64,000 nucleotides of DNA from Microcaldota archaeon (GTDB lineage Archaea; Micrarchaeota; Micrarchaeia; Micrarchaeales; Micrarchaeaceae), in NCBI GenBank assembly GCA_021834785.1, contig JAKBRJ010000001.1, forward strand, positions 23,464 through 87,463. Direction: 5' to 3'. How positions within the stretch are numbered: position 1 is the first letter of the stretch; each line of letters starts with the position of its first letter. Below are positions 52,505-62,401 of the stretch, one piece after another. Below the pieces are notes generated by a model. The model was not told the DNA's origin. It searched no databases and was given only the letters and a program-made list of their open reading frames with translations. The translations under genes were made by a program, and so were the position numbers.

Positions 52505-53182
52505 TCATGTCCTTAGCATCTTTTCTAAATCAGCGTGCATCGAACTTACATATCTAGGGTTTTCGTTGGCCAAGGCATCATGTGAAAGACGCCAAAACTT
52601 TTCAGGATTGGTGAAATGGTGCAAGAGGATCGGCTTTATCATGTTTGCATACTTGTCATTGTACTCCCCATCAGGTTCTGAAAGCCATAATGAGTAAAGC
52701 ATTGCAAGTTGATGGATGTATGAAGGCACAAGCACTTTAGAATTGTCTATAGTTATCAGCTTTGAATAAAACAAAAGCTCATTCGTGCTCACGCCTAGAA
52801 ATGAATGGTTGTCAATTATTGCATTTTCACCGATTATTCCCTTAAGTGATTCGTTTACTACACTGTATTGCTCATGCTTTAGGCCTATTTCTATGGTTAT
52901 TGAATTTATACTGTCATATAACTTTATGAACCTGCTTCTTACCTCTTCTACATGGAAACCCATCTGGTTGGCCTTTTGGGTGTCTACCTTTATCATCTTG
53001 CCGTTAGGTATCATGCACGATAATGTGTCTGTTTTCACTTCAGGGTTGCAGCAGAAGCTGCTTGCTGCATCTGCATATGAGAGCATTATTGGATTTCCAA
53101 AAACATATTTAGCGCGCTTATATGAATTTGCAAACGCCTTCGCAGAATAAGGTATTTCCTGATTTTCAAGTTGCTTCTCCAT
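52505..53182 (-). CDS. Hypothetical protein
   Basis: A 225-residue cytosolic-looking protein starting MEKQLENQEIPYSAKAFANS. It has a cysteine pair (SSFCCNPEV) and helical segments near the C-terminus (YIHQLAMLYSLWLSEPDGEY). No family is recognised. TTG 53191 is an alternative start. It is divergent from the thioesterase. Confidence 0.6.
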   Translation of the reverse strand: MEKQLENQEIPYSAKAFANSYKRAKYVFGNPIMLSYADAASSFCCNPEVKTDTLSCMIPNGKMIKVDTQKANQMGFHVEEVRSRFIKLYDSINSITIEIGLKHEQYSVVNESLKGIIGENAIIDNHSFLGVSTNELLFYSKLITIDNSKVLVPSYIHQLAMLYSLWLSEPDGEYNDKYANMIKPILLHHFTNPEKFWRLSHDALANENPRYVSSMHADLEKMLRT

Positions 53183-53304
53183 AGAGATCAAATTTTTATC
53201 AAGATGGAGATATTTATTAATTGTGTTTATTTTGGCACTTAGCCACTAGATGCAGCAATAAAAGGAATTTTAGTTATTTAGTGGGCAAGATTAAGTGTGG
53301 TCCA

Positions 53305-53709
53305 ATGAAAGAATTTGTATATCATGAAGTGGTAAAGGTTTATGATACAGATTATCAAGGCATTGCACATTATGCCTCATATTACAGGTTTTTTACAGAT
53401 TCGATTGATGCCTTCAACGCAAAGTTGCTTGGCAAGGACTCAAAGGAATTAGTTGAGGGTAACAAGTGGTTCGTCGTTGCGGAATCAGAGGCAAAATACC
53501 GAAAGCCGCTTAAGATAGGGGATAATATAATGATATCCGTAAGTGCTAAAGCGTTATCTCGAAAAGCGATAGAATATGCACTCTTGATAAAGCGGAATCC
53601 TGGAGACGAAACCACTACAGAGGGGCGTCTGGTGCTCGTATGCATAGACAGGAATACATTCAGGCCTGCAGACATGCATGAGGGGATGTTCAATCTGCTT
53701 GATTCCTAG
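53305..53709 (+). CDS. Hot-dog thioesterase (4-hydroxybenzoyl-CoA type)
   Basis: A 134-residue protein. VYDTDYQGIAHYASYYRFFT carries the active-site aspartate loop of the 4HBT/YbgC family and SVSAKALSRKAIEYALLI the hot-dog strands. It hydrolyses acyl-CoA thioesters; substrate unknown. ATG 53305 is preferred because residues upstream are unlike the family. Confidence 0.88.
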   Translation: MKEFVYHEVVKVYDTDYQGIAHYASYYRFFTDSIDAFNAKLLGKDSKELVEGNKWFVVAESEAKYRKPLKIGDNIMISVSAKALSRKAIEYALLIKRNPGDETTTEGRLVLVCIDRNTFRPADMHEGMFNLLDS

Positions 53710-53842
53710 GCTTCTAGTATATTGAAAAAACTTTTCAGTAAGCTAAATCTTTCGATGTTTTTATACGTAAAAACCGAACAAAAACCTAACGGTCCCAAAT
53801 CCTTAATATACCTTAAACTCGAACATATGATTAGGTGTAGCA

Positions 53843-54550
53843 ATGGGTAAAACCCTTGAAACTAAAAATAGGATATTGAAACTGCTTAAAGAGAAAAAGA
53901 TGACGGTTACAGAGATAAGCGAGGCGTTGGGACTCGCAAAGTCGACAGTAAGCCAACACATATCAGAACTGACTGACATCGGCAGGGTAGAACAGGATGA
54001 TAATAGCCATTTCAAAAAGATAAAATATTACAAGACTGCAGAAAGACGCGTTAATGATGAAGAAGAAGGCAAGGCAAACGGATATGTAATAGGAATCTCG
54101 GTAATAGCAGTCATTGGGATAATGCTTTTTGCTATAGCATATCTTAGCTTTAGGAATGTGCCAATAAACCAGACTACTACAATATCAGGGAATAATATAG
54201 GTGCCGGAGTATTCTCATGCCCTATCTTATTAATATTTAGGAACCCGAACAGCACTGAGGTTTATAACATAATTGAAGGGATAGCGGATGGCGACCCCTG
54301 TTATATGACCTACATTGCTGCCAATGAGTCCAGATTCACTGCAAACATGGGAAGCTTAGGCTACACTGCACATAATGGGACATTATATGTACCGTCAATG
54401 AATTTGATATACCGCATATCGAGCAAACAGATAGGCAATCTAGAAAGCAACGTAGATAATGGCTATTGTTATGACGAGGAAGCGCTCGGATTTTTCAACG
54501 TGAGCTTTACTGCGCCGAAGGTCAGGTGCAAGGCGGCGATATTCAGCTGA
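53843..54550 (+). CDS. Winged-helix protein with transmembrane and external domain
   Basis: A 235-residue protein. Residues 1-70 form an ArsR/MarR-like winged helix (MTVTEISEALGLAKSTVSQH). Residues 75-100 are a membrane helix (YVIGISVIAVIGIMLFAIAY) and the rest is external with N-x-S/T sites and several cysteines (VFSCPIL, GDPCYMT, GYCYDEE, KVRCKA). It looks like a one-component membrane sensor. AGGTG with a 5-nt spacer precedes the ATG. Confidence 0.78.
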   Translation: MGKTLETKNRILKLLKEKKMTVTEISEALGLAKSTVSQHISELTDIGRVEQDDNSHFKKIKYYKTAERRVNDEEEGKANGYVIGISVIAVIGIMLFAIAYLSFRNVPINQTTTISGNNIGAGVFSCPILLIFRNPNSTEVYNIIEGIADGDPCYMTYIAANESRFTANMGSLGYTAHNGTLYVPSMNLIYRISSKQIGNLESNVDNGYCYDEEALGFFNVSFTAPKVRCKAAIFS

Positions 54551-54591
54551 CTTTATTCATTAATATAAGCGTTTGCAGCTAAATACAATCA

Positions 54592-55350
54592 ATGAAGATA
54601 ATATCGTGGAATGTCAACGGCGTAAGGGCGGCAGTGAAGAAAGGGCTTGTTGGATTCATCGAGAAAGAATCCCCTGACATGCTTGCACTGCAAGAGGTCA
54701 AGTCATCTGAAAGCATACAGCACATTGAACTCCAGAAGTTCAGATACATACAGTACATAAACCCGGCAGTGAAGAAAGGGTATAGCGGCACCATGATTTT
54801 GACAAGGGAAAAACCGCTGTCAGTATTAAACGGCATAGGCATGAAGGAATTCGACAATGAAGGCAGGGTCCAGACTCTTGAATTTAAGAACTTCTATTTT
54901 ATAAACACCTATTTTCCAAATTCGCAGAGGGATTTGAAAAGGCTTAATTATAAACTTGATTTCGACACTGCATTCATGAGCTATGCAGATAAGTTGAAGA
55001 GGCAAAAGCCGCTTGTCGTATGCGGGGACATGAATGTAGCACATGAGGACATAGATATAGCAAGACCCAAAGAGAATTCGAATAACGCCGGATTTACAAA
55101 AGCAGAAAGGGACTGGATGACTTCGTTCTTGTCTCATGGATTCATAGACACCTACAGATATTTTCATAAGAATGATGTAAAATATTCCTGGTGGTCTTAT
55201 AGATTCAATGCAAGGAAAAAGAATATAGGATGGAGGATAGATTATTTTATAGTAACGACAGATATCGTCAACAAAGTTTTAGGCTCTGATATAATGTCAG
55301 ACGTTGATGGGTCCGATCATGCGCCAATAGTGTTGAATCTTAAGCTATGA
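54592..55350 (+). CDS. xth: Exodeoxyribonuclease III
   Basis: A 252-residue AP endonuclease. MKIISWNVNGVRAAVKKG, LALQEVKSSE, INTYFPNSQRDL, VCGDMNVAHEDIDIARPKEN and DGSDHAPIVL carry the metal-binding and catalytic residues. It cuts at abasic sites and complements the glycosylase Nth at 45197. Confidence 0.95.
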   Translation: MKIISWNVNGVRAAVKKGLVGFIEKESPDMLALQEVKSSESIQHIELQKFRYIQYINPAVKKGYSGTMILTREKPLSVLNGIGMKEFDNEGRVQTLEFKNFYFINTYFPNSQRDLKRLNYKLDFDTAFMSYADKLKRQKPLVVCGDMNVAHEDIDIARPKENSNNAGFTKAERDWMTSFLSHGFIDTYRYFHKNDVKYSWWSYRFNARKKNIGWRIDYFIVTTDIVNKVLGSDIMSDVDGSDHAPIVLNLKL

Positions 55351-55358
55351 TTATATAT

Positions 55359-56531
55359 TCACATCACTACAAGCGGTATCTCCATTTCACCCTTTGACAT
55401 CCCGCCATGATGACCGAATATCTTTTTCTCGTAGTCCTTCTTGTCTGGGTATTTGTAGTAAAGGAAGCTGTTGCCCTTTGCTATAGCTATGTGCGTTCCG
55501 AAGCGGTATCGCAACCAGTTGCTTACCTGAGATTTTCCAAACAGCCCTGACCTTATTGCTTCGTCTGAATCAGCAAGATATGCGCTCTTCCCATAGCTTC
55601 TTTGGAATTCGTCTTCGAAGAGCTTGCCTTTTCCATCAACCACGTTGAAGAACATTGATCTGTGGGTTCCCCAAGGATATGTAGTAAGGTTTTCCATCAC
55701 TTTGCTCTGCGGTGATATCTTTCTTAAATCTTTTTCGTTGAATGATCCCTGGCCATGATCCGATGTGATTACAATCTCCCATCCTTTCTGCTTAAGCGCA
55801 GGAATCAGTTTTTCCGCCAAGCGCTCAAGTGCATACTTAGTAATCTCCAAACCGTCATATGTGCTTTTTGTATATACGTGCTGTGCATGATCCACGTAAT
55901 CGATGTATGAATATATAGTTTCTTTAGAATTCGGCTTTATCGCCTTCAATACTTGTATTATCATATCGTCCATCGATATATATTTGTCGTAGTTTATTTT
56001 ATGTAATGCATTCAGATTCCTCCCTTTGTTCAATATGTTTTCATGTTGCAGGTAAAGGAACCCTTTGTGTCGGGACATTTTTATTAAGGTGTGCATCTCT
56101 GGAAATATGGGATATTTGTCTGTTTTTCCCAAAGCCTCGTCCAAGCTCGGGCCCCAGGGTACATTAAATACGTCCAGCATGTTTCCATATTCCTTCATAG
56201 GTATTGGGCTTCCGACAATGCCATGCTCGGCTATTGTCAATCCGCTGTCTATGCTCGTCATTACTGATGGAGTAAAGGAAGGAAACATCGTCTTTATTTT
56301 TTCTATTTTTGCATCTGAAAAGACCTTTGATAACACCTGGCTTTTATCCATGGCCATGTTAAGGAGGTCATACCCTAGGCCGTCTATGACAAGGAAGAAA
56401 CGCTTCGCTTTGTGTTTGCCTATCAGGCTTCCCCCGCCTTCTGCGACTTCCTTTGCAACTTCGAGATTGCTCCTTGACACTTCAGGAAGTGAAAAACCTT
56501 CTTTCTCCAGATCAGATCTCAGGCTTGACAT
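55359..56531 (-). CDS. Alkaline phosphatase superfamily phosphodiesterase-like
   Basis: About 390 residues. FLVIDGLGYDLLNMAMDKSQ opens the fold, FPSFTPSVMTSIDSGL carries the catalytic threonine region, and VDHAQHVYTKSTYDG, ITSDHGQGSF and HHGGMSKGEMEIPL give metal ligands. It resembles nucleotide pyrophosphatase/phosphodiesterase or phosphoglycerate-mutase-like enzymes. ATG 56531 is preferred over GTG 56585. Confidence 0.82.
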   Translation of the reverse strand: MSSLRSDLEKEGFSLPEVSRSNLEVAKEVAEGGGSLIGKHKAKRFFLVIDGLGYDLLNMAMDKSQVLSKVFSDAKIEKIKTMFPSFTPSVMTSIDSGLTIAEHGIVGSPIPMKEYGNMLDVFNVPWGPSLDEALGKTDKYPIFPEMHTLIKMSRHKGFLYLQHENILNKGRNLNALHKINYDKYISMDDMIIQVLKAIKPNSKETIYSYIDYVDHAQHVYTKSTYDGLEITKYALERLAEKLIPALKQKGWEIVITSDHGQGSFNEKDLRKISPQSKVMENLTTYPWGTHRSMFFNVVDGKGKLFEDEFQRSYGKSAYLADSDEAIRSGLFGKSQVSNWLRYRFGTHIAIAKGNSFLYYKYPDKKDYEKKIFGHHGGMSKGEMEIPLVVM

Positions 56532-56596
56532 ATAAACACGCGCTATGATAAATGGATGTGCATAACTAAAAACTTTTTCGTGCACAGAAAGCCTGT

Positions 56597-56680
56597 ATGG
56601 CTAAGAATAAACGTGCCAAAAGAACGGTAATAAGGCCAGCAGGCGCAGATAGGCTTTTGAATGGGCATCTAATGGACTAG
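56597..56680 (+). CDS. Possible 27-residue basic peptide
   Basis: A short frame starting MAKNKRAKRTVIRPAGADRL in the gap between divergent genes, ending TAG. It is followed within the frame by an ATGGGC/GCCCAT inverted repeat. The composition is plausible for a small RNA-binding peptide, but there is no ribosome binding site, so it may be chance. Confidence 0.25.
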   Translation: MAKNKRAKRTVIRPAGADRLLNGHLMD

Positions 56681-56743
56681 CCCATTGCGGCAGTGTATAT
56701 TTATAGATTATAATAACCAGTAGTTAAGGATGTCGGTGTTCAA

Positions 56744-57859
56744 TTGCCACAAAATGCCATTGCATTCGTTAAGAAAAACCTGCTTTTCTTTGTTTTATTG
56801 GCTGCATATCTGGCTTTTGTAGCATACAATCGGGATTTTCTAAACCCTGCGCTTGTCGAATGGAAAACAGTAACAATAATCGCTTCACTTATAATAATAA
56901 ATACAGGAATGCTGGCTTCAGGAGGCATAGATATAATTGCAAAAGTTATCTTAGGCAGAATAAAAGATTTCAGGAAATTGGCTATCTTTTCCATATTGTT
57001 CACTGTACTGCTATCCATGTTTATAACTAATGATGCGTCGCTTATAGTCCTTATACCGCTGACCATGAGCATAGGCAAGATATCTGGAGAGGACATAAAG
57101 AATATAATAGTACTGCAGGCGATAGGTGCGAATGTAGGATCGATGCTGACGCCTTTCGGAAACCCGCAGAACATAATAATTTTCAGAGAATACGGGCTTT
57201 CCCTGTCCATGTTCGTACTTAAGATGCTCCCCGTATTTTTGATTTCCGTAGTGATGCTGTTGATTTTCGTATTTTTATTGAATAAAAAAGGGAAGATTGC
57301 AGGCAGTGGAGCAGCAGTAGGGTACAGCAGAACACTTTTTAGCGCATCGCTGCTGATTTTCGCGGTTACAATAACCGGATTCCTTTACGACTCTGGTGTG
57401 TCATTCTTTTTTGTCATGGCCGTCCTGGGCATTGCAGTAATGCTCGTCTTCAGGCCAAAATCCTATTCCAAAACAGCAGTATTGCTAAGAATTGATTTCC
57501 TGCTCATACTCACCTTTGTACTTATATTCCTTGTGATAAACTCTGCAAGGACGTTCATAGGTGTAATTTCGTCGAGCAATCCCCTAGCAATGTTTGTATA
57601 TTCGCTTATTATATCGCAGTTCATAAGCAATGTGCCGGCAACTGTGCTGCTTCAGAAAAATGCAATGTTCCTCCCACTTTCATGGGGCGTCAATGTAGGA
57701 GGCAATGGCACTGTGATAGCATCACTAGCTAACCTGATAGCATTGAGAGGAGGCAATGGCATAAAAGCCCTCAGGTTCATGAAGATATCATTAATTTATA
57801 TGGCTGCAGTTGCGTTGATCTCTATGTTGCTCCTCTATATCATATTTAACGTCGTATGA
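56744..57859 (+). CDS. ArsB/SLC13-type ion transporter
   Basis: A 371-residue membrane protein of about ten helices. FITNDASLIVLIPLTMSIGK and GSMLTPFGNPQNIIIFREYG are hairpin motifs of the ion-transporter superfamily (ArsB, NhaD, citrate/dicarboxylate carriers). Substrate cannot be told; an arsenite or anion exporter is one option. It starts at TTG 56744, with GGTG 5 nt before it. Confidence 0.82.
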   Translation: MPQNAIAFVKKNLLFFVLLAAYLAFVAYNRDFLNPALVEWKTVTIIASLIIINTGMLASGGIDIIAKVILGRIKDFRKLAIFSILFTVLLSMFITNDASLIVLIPLTMSIGKISGEDIKNIIVLQAIGANVGSMLTPFGNPQNIIIFREYGLSLSMFVLKMLPVFLISVVMLLIFVFLLNKKGKIAGSGAAVGYSRTLFSASLLIFAVTITGFLYDSGVSFFFVMAVLGIAVMLVFRPKSYSKTAVLLRIDFLLILTFVLIFLVINSARTFIGVISSSNPLAMFVYSLIISQFISNVPATVLLQKNAMFLPLSWGVNVGGNGTVIASLANLIALRGGNGIKALRFMKISLIYMAAVALISMLLLYIIFNVV

Positions 57860-57907
57860 TACGGTTAGCCGTGGAGAATACCCAAGGCCTGCTGCAGCAG
57901 AACCGAG

Positions 57908-57925
57908 GCAAAGCTAGGCCTTTGC
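57908..57925. terminator. Hairpin between convergent genes
   Basis: GCAAAG-CTAGGC-CTTTGC can form a six-base-pair stem. It lies inside a larger imperfect inverted repeat (AAGGCCT at 57884, AGGCCTT at 57916) between the end of the transporter and the end of the eL41 gene. It could end one or both transcripts; archaeal termination does not require hairpins. Confidence 0.4.
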
Positions 57926-57964
57926 AATAAACAACTGCAAAAAGATGCGGATAATAGGAAGAAG

Positions 57965-58078
57965 CTACAGCTCTCCTACTCTCCTCTTCTGCGCTCTCTT
58001 AAGGCGTTTTCGCCTCTTCTTGAGCCATTTCCAGCGCATTCTTCCTTTTTTCTTCCACTTTCTAGGTATGCTTCCCAA
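57965..58078 (-). CDS. rpl41e: Ribosomal protein eL41
   Basis: A 37-residue, extremely basic peptide: [20 protein letters not shown] then [17 protein letters not shown]. The [16 protein letters not shown] stretch matches the tryptophan/arginine helix of eL41. The start TTG 58078 has GGTG with a 5-nt spacer; the internal ATG would give a 24-residue eukaryotic-length form. Often missed because of its size. Confidence 0.85.
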   Translation of the reverse strand: MGSIPRKWKKKGRMRWKWLKKRRKRLKRAQKRRVGEL

Positions 58079-58173
58079 AATTACACCTTAATTAAGCATT
58101 ATAAGCTCTAGTATCTGAATAAGAAAATATTTATACTATATAAATAAATACCTATACATAAAGTGGTTGTATT

Positions 58174-59208
58174 ATGCACAAAGGATTTTTAGTATGGGTA
58201 ATAATGATTATAGTGATAGCAATACTGGGATACCTGATTACCGGGTATAATTTTATATTGCATCAGCTGCCTGCTTCTACGACTATATCTCCTATTACCA
58301 CTACCGTGACCAGCACTGTGTCTACTACTACGGTAATATATTCTGCAAGCTGCAATAACTTCTCCATATTGTCTGCTATGTTCAACAAAACGTACACTGG
58401 GACATGCACATGGGGAGGGGGTGCATTAGGCGTATGGCTTGCAAACGGCAACAGCAGCTATACTAATTTCACAATTATAGGCGCGAATAACGTCACATAC
58501 CTTAACCAGAGCGTAAACTATGGCTGCATAGCATTATTTAGCAACTTTTCCATGCCTGCACAGACCTATAGGATAACAATGCATAGAAGTTTTGCTGGAG
58601 GGTCCTGCAACAATGGATATTCGATAATAAACTTGAATACTACGCTTGTGCCTCCGAAGAATGCAGTATACAAAAATATATACAATGGTAAATTCTCAAG
58701 CGGCACTTATATAGGCTGGAACCTTACTGGCAAAGGCTTTGGTAACAAACCGATAAATGCCAGCTATGCAGATACGCACAACTGCACTGCTGGAGGGCAG
58801 TGGGCAGGATACAACGGCACGTATTTTGCTTCCACATACAACTGCGGGTCCTCGAATGCTGCTGGAAACCTGACTTCAAGCCCGTTCTATGCATCTGAAC
58901 ATTTCATTGATTTTCAAACCATAAGCCCCGAAAACAATTTAATTTATGTAGAGATTCTTGAAAACGGGATACCTAGGATAATAGCGCATTACAATACGTT
59001 CAACGAAAGCGCGTTCGGCGCCAACGGGTCATACACATTCAGAAATGTGACTATACCTATAGGGACTTTGATTGGTAAAAACTTGACGTTGCGCGTGGTG
59101 GCTGATACTTCTACTAGCGGCGAATTCGTAGCAGTAGGCAATTTTAGGCTCTCAGGCCTGCCATTGCAGAGCAATGGTGTAGCCGCAAACATATCGATAC
59201 TGAATTGA
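58174..59208 (+). CDS. Hypothetical signal-anchored external protein
   Basis: A 344-residue protein. Residues 5-25 (FLVWVIMIIVIAILGYLI) are a signal anchor, followed by a Thr-rich segment and a large polar domain with many N-x-S/T sites. Cysteines appear in pairs (SASCNNFS, GTCTWGG, GGSCNNGY, HNCTAGG), suggesting disulfides. It is probably an adhesin or surface protein. Not recognised. Confidence 0.65.
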   Translation: MHKGFLVWVIMIIVIAILGYLITGYNFILHQLPASTTISPITTTVTSTVSTTTVIYSASCNNFSILSAMFNKTYTGTCTWGGGALGVWLANGNSSYTNFTIIGANNVTYLNQSVNYGCIALFSNFSMPAQTYRITMHRSFAGGSCNNGYSIINLNTTLVPPKNAVYKNIYNGKFSSGTYIGWNLTGKGFGNKPINASYADTHNCTAGGQWAGYNGTYFASTYNCGSSNAAGNLTSSPFYASEHFIDFQTISPENNLIYVEILENGIPRIIAHYNTFNESAFGANGSYTFRNVTIPIGTLIGKNLTLRVVADTSTSGEFVAVGNFRLSGLPLQSNGVAANISILN

Positions 59209-59317
59209 TTTTGCAGGCTTATGGTAATGCTATAGCGCAGATGTTTGCACTAAGGCATTTACATTGCCAGCATTAGATGATGAATAAACGAAAACATGCA
59301 CAGGAAAACTTTCCTGC

Positions 59318-60769
59318 CTATTTCGTAATCTTCTCCAGTATCGGGTATGTTTCGTATAGGTTTTCTTGTAGCAACTGCTGGTATACCATGTATATTATGC
59401 CGACAGTAAGAAGTATACCCATGCCTGTGCCTATGGCCCCGGTAAGCGTGGCTATGGCTGCAAGGAACCCTACGAACAGGCTGCCCAATACAGTAACATT
59501 TGGTATGTATTTGTTGAGCACGTTCTCTATAATCCTTGGGTCCCTCCTGAAGCCAGGTATCTGCCACCCAGTTGTGCCGAGCTGCTCTGCAAGATGCTTG
59601 GGGCTCTGCCCGGTCATCTCTATCCAGAACTTCCCGAATATCACGCAAAGCACAAGCAGCACGCCTATATAAACTAAGACGTGTATCCACTCAGGGATTA
59701 ATAGCATCCCGCCCCACGGCAGGAAAAGCTCACTTGTATGGGTCAGCAGATAGCTGAAATATGCGCCATATCCGCCTATTCCATATGGCGCGGCGTACGG
59801 CAATGGAAATGTAGGGGATATAAGGTATGCCAAACCGCCGCTCAATTGTAATGAACCCCCTACGGGCTGATAAAAGGCGATGAACTTCGCAAGGCCGGCG
59901 AATGTGCCGTGGACCCCTGCAAGGAATCTAAACCATACAGTAAGGCTGAGTTCTAGTGACGATGCAAGTATGACGGGGAGCACGCTGACGTATAAGAATG
60001 GAATTGGAAGCCTTCCACCAATGCCCCGCAATTGCTCGAAGCTGAGGGGAAGCTCCACCTTCATTTCATATGCATATATGCTTACTAGGAATATTATTAC
60101 TGCGAAGAAGAGCGGACCAAACGCCATCAGAGCATTTGCCGGGGCAGCTGCGCCTCCAGCCTGTATTGCAGCTATCGCTTCGGGTATCAGTATGCTGAAT
60201 GTTCCAGCTACTATTGCGTAAGAAACACCAGCAGCTATGAATATGTTTATACCTGATGTTATCCCGTATTTTGTCATTATTTCGTCGAGGAATATTATTA
60301 TTATGGCGCCGATTGCCATCTGCAGCACGACATATCCTATGACCGATGATGATGCTACTGGCACATATCCACTTATGACGAATATCAGTGATTCTATTAC
60401 GGCTATGGACATGGCGAAGAGCTTCTGCATGGCCTGCCATCGCGATTTGTTAGTTATGTCATTGAGGTCTATCTTTATTATGCCCGAACCTGATACGAGC
60501 TGCAAGATTATGCTAGACAATACTATCGGACCTATGCCGACGGTGATGAGACTGCCGACCTTTGCTGCGAATATTATGCTTATGAGCTGCAGCAACGGCT
60601 GAGTAACGGCGGTAGGATTAACGCCTATTGCATATATGTTGTAAAGCAAGAAGTATACCACAAGTATGCCTGCCGTCCAGTACATCTTCTCCCTTAACGA
60701 GAGGGGCTTAGCTGGGCCCTTTATTGAAGGTATGTATGGGGCTATCTTATCCATGAATTCCAGAGGCAT
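59318..60769 (-). CDS. secY: Preprotein translocase subunit SecY
   Basis: A 483-residue ten-helix protein. It opens MPLEFMDKIAPYIPSIKGPA and includes the plug/helix-2 region VGIGPIVLSSIILQLVSGSG and the cytoplasmic loop GTTGWQIPGFRRDPRIIENV. It is the central channel of the Sec translocon and partners with FtsY at 26110. It is 18 nt downstream of the V4R gene, rather than beside uL15 as in most archaea. Confidence 0.95.
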   Translation of the reverse strand: MPLEFMDKIAPYIPSIKGPAKPLSLREKMYWTAGILVVYFLLYNIYAIGVNPTAVTQPLLQLISIIFAAKVGSLITVGIGPIVLSSIILQLVSGSGIIKIDLNDITNKSRWQAMQKLFAMSIAVIESLIFVISGYVPVASSSVIGYVVLQMAIGAIIIIFLDEIMTKYGITSGINIFIAAGVSYAIVAGTFSILIPEAIAAIQAGGAAAPANALMAFGPLFFAVIIFLVSIYAYEMKVELPLSFEQLRGIGGRLPIPFLYVSVLPVILASSLELSLTVWFRFLAGVHGTFAGLAKFIAFYQPVGGSLQLSGGLAYLISPTFPLPYAAPYGIGGYGAYFSYLLTHTSELFLPWGGMLLIPEWIHVLVYIGVLLVLCVIFGKFWIEMTGQSPKHLAEQLGTTGWQIPGFRRDPRIIENVLNKYIPNVTVLGSLFVGFLAAIATLTGAIGTGMGILLTVGIIYMVYQQLLQENLYETYPILEKITK

Positions 60770-60787
60770 AGGATCAACTTGAATTTG

Positions 60788-61978
60788 TCACTTATTCTTT
60801 TTATTTATTCTTATGCTGTATAAATCATTTTCGCTCTTGAGCTTGGCATCCCGAGCCATGTTTTTTCCAAGTACCCCGCTTAGAAAGGCTACCGCAAGTT
60901 CCACGAATTCACTGCGGGACTGTGATGAATCGAACATCAATTCAGCGTCCAGCGCATTGGCGCTCTTAATATTTAACTTGCCAAGGTTTAATAGGTTTAT
61001 GTTTTGCTGTGCCAATGCAGCCAAATCGCCAACCTTTAGCTTCTTGGATTTCCTTGCATTGGACATCTGCAATATGGTTTTTCCGAAGTAGCCCAGCAAA
61101 TCCTTCATATTATCCAGGTATTCCCTCTCCATTATGACCTGGTATATCAGATTAAGGTAGCTCTTTGAAAACTTGCCAGATTTTGCCTGGGGGTTGCCAT
61201 CTGAGATGTATTTAGCTAAAGCGTTTATGTGGCGCAGGTGGTCCTTATCCACACCTTCGGCGGATTTTGAATTGGATGTTGAGAACCTGCAATAGCTAGC
61301 GCCTGAATGCCTGCATTCCTCTTCGCTGACAGGGACATAATGCCCGATGGCGGCAGTAAGAAATCCAGATATTACACCGGATTCAAAGACGTGCATATTG
61401 CCACCCAAATCCGGACCTGCGCCGTAAAGCTTTATGACCACCTTGTCTGGAAAAATGTCATAGCTTGATGCTATATATCCGGCTTTCTCGAAGAATTCTG
61501 ATAGGTCCTTTATGGAATCCTGGTACCACGCATAACGTTTCTGCAGTTTGTTGATCCGGTATAGGAACATGCCATTGGATATGCCGGCCATATATGAAAG
61601 TTTCCTCATGCTTTTCGTAAAGCTTGACAGTATCTGCGCAAGAAGTACGCTTTCGCCGCTTGCAGACACCGCATCGCGGTTTCCAAGTATGTCCAGGATA
61701 AGAGCCTCATTTATTGATTTTGGAATGACGGCATGCATATCTTGATTCGAATGCACGTGTTTGGTTGTTTTTTCACCATTGGGCCTTTCTGGGCGTAAAG
61801 CCTTATGCAAGCGTATGCCTGCGTAGATTTTGGCATTTTTGGTACGTTTATTATTCATAGCCTTTTTGGCTTTGGGATGCGCCTTCCCATGCAGAGTTTT
61901 ATTTTTTGGATTGCCAATTTTGGTTTTGCCGCTTGCATGCCTGCGCCAGACATGACCATACCCCTTGCCAGATGGCAT
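60788..61978 (-). CDS. V4R-domain protein with basic N-terminal extension
   Basis: A 396-residue protein. The first ~80 residues are Lys/His/Arg-rich, nucleic-acid-binding-like. Residues ~150-265 carry the V4R signature (HVFESGVISGFLTAAIGHYV, CRHSGASYCRF), the 4-vinyl-reductase domain that binds small hydrophobic ligands or metal. A long helical C-terminus follows. Combination with a basic tail is unfamiliar to me. It lies upstream of secY. Confidence 0.75.
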   Translation of the reverse strand: MPSGKGYGHVWRRHASGKTKIGNPKNKTLHGKAHPKAKKAMNNKRTKNAKIYAGIRLHKALRPERPNGEKTTKHVHSNQDMHAVIPKSINEALILDILGNRDAVSASGESVLLAQILSSFTKSMRKLSYMAGISNGMFLYRINKLQKRYAWYQDSIKDLSEFFEKAGYIASSYDIFPDKVVIKLYGAGPDLGGNMHVFESGVISGFLTAAIGHYVPVSEEECRHSGASYCRFSTSNSKSAEGVDKDHLRHINALAKYISDGNPQAKSGKFSKSYLNLIYQVIMEREYLDNMKDLLGYFGKTILQMSNARKSKKLKVGDLAALAQQNINLLNLGKLNIKSANALDAELMFDSSQSRSEFVELAVAFLSGVLGKNMARDAKLKSENDLYSIRINKKNK

Positions 61979-62078
61979 TATTACACCAAATATATTATAT
62001 GCTGCAAGTCTAAAAAAGTTGACATGCTTTTATTTTATCTTCTGCTTCTGACGCCTGGGAAGATACTTGCCTTAAAAA

Positions 62079-62258
62079 TCAGTTATGAAATTCTGCTTCT
62101 TTCCTAGCCTCTTCGTATTCATCAAGCCATTCCATATGCCATGAATACGGGCTGTCCTTTATGACTATGAATTCCCTGTCGTTATTTGGATCGCTGGCTA
62201 GTTTCTGTTCCCTCTTCGTCCTCTTGTAGTGCATTATCATTTTGGATATTGCATTCAT
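62079..62258 (-). CDS. Small hypothetical protein, 59 residues
   Basis: Starts MNAISKMIMHYKRTKREQKL and continues with REFIVIKDSPYSWHMEWLDE, then a charged helix. GGTGG precedes the ATG by 4 nt, and codon use looks genuine. No family is recognised. Confidence 0.6.
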   Translation of the reverse strand: MNAISKMIMHYKRTKREQKLASDPNNDREFIVIKDSPYSWHMEWLDEYEEARKEAEFHN

Positions 62259-62401
62259 TTTACCACCTTCAACACTTCATTTTCCGTATTTATGTAATAA
62301 TGTAACTGTTTAAACCTCATTTTTGAACATTTAATATGATATGATAAAATTTAAATACCTTCCAATGTGCGTCTTTGTGCGACGGGCATATGCATTATGG
62401 G

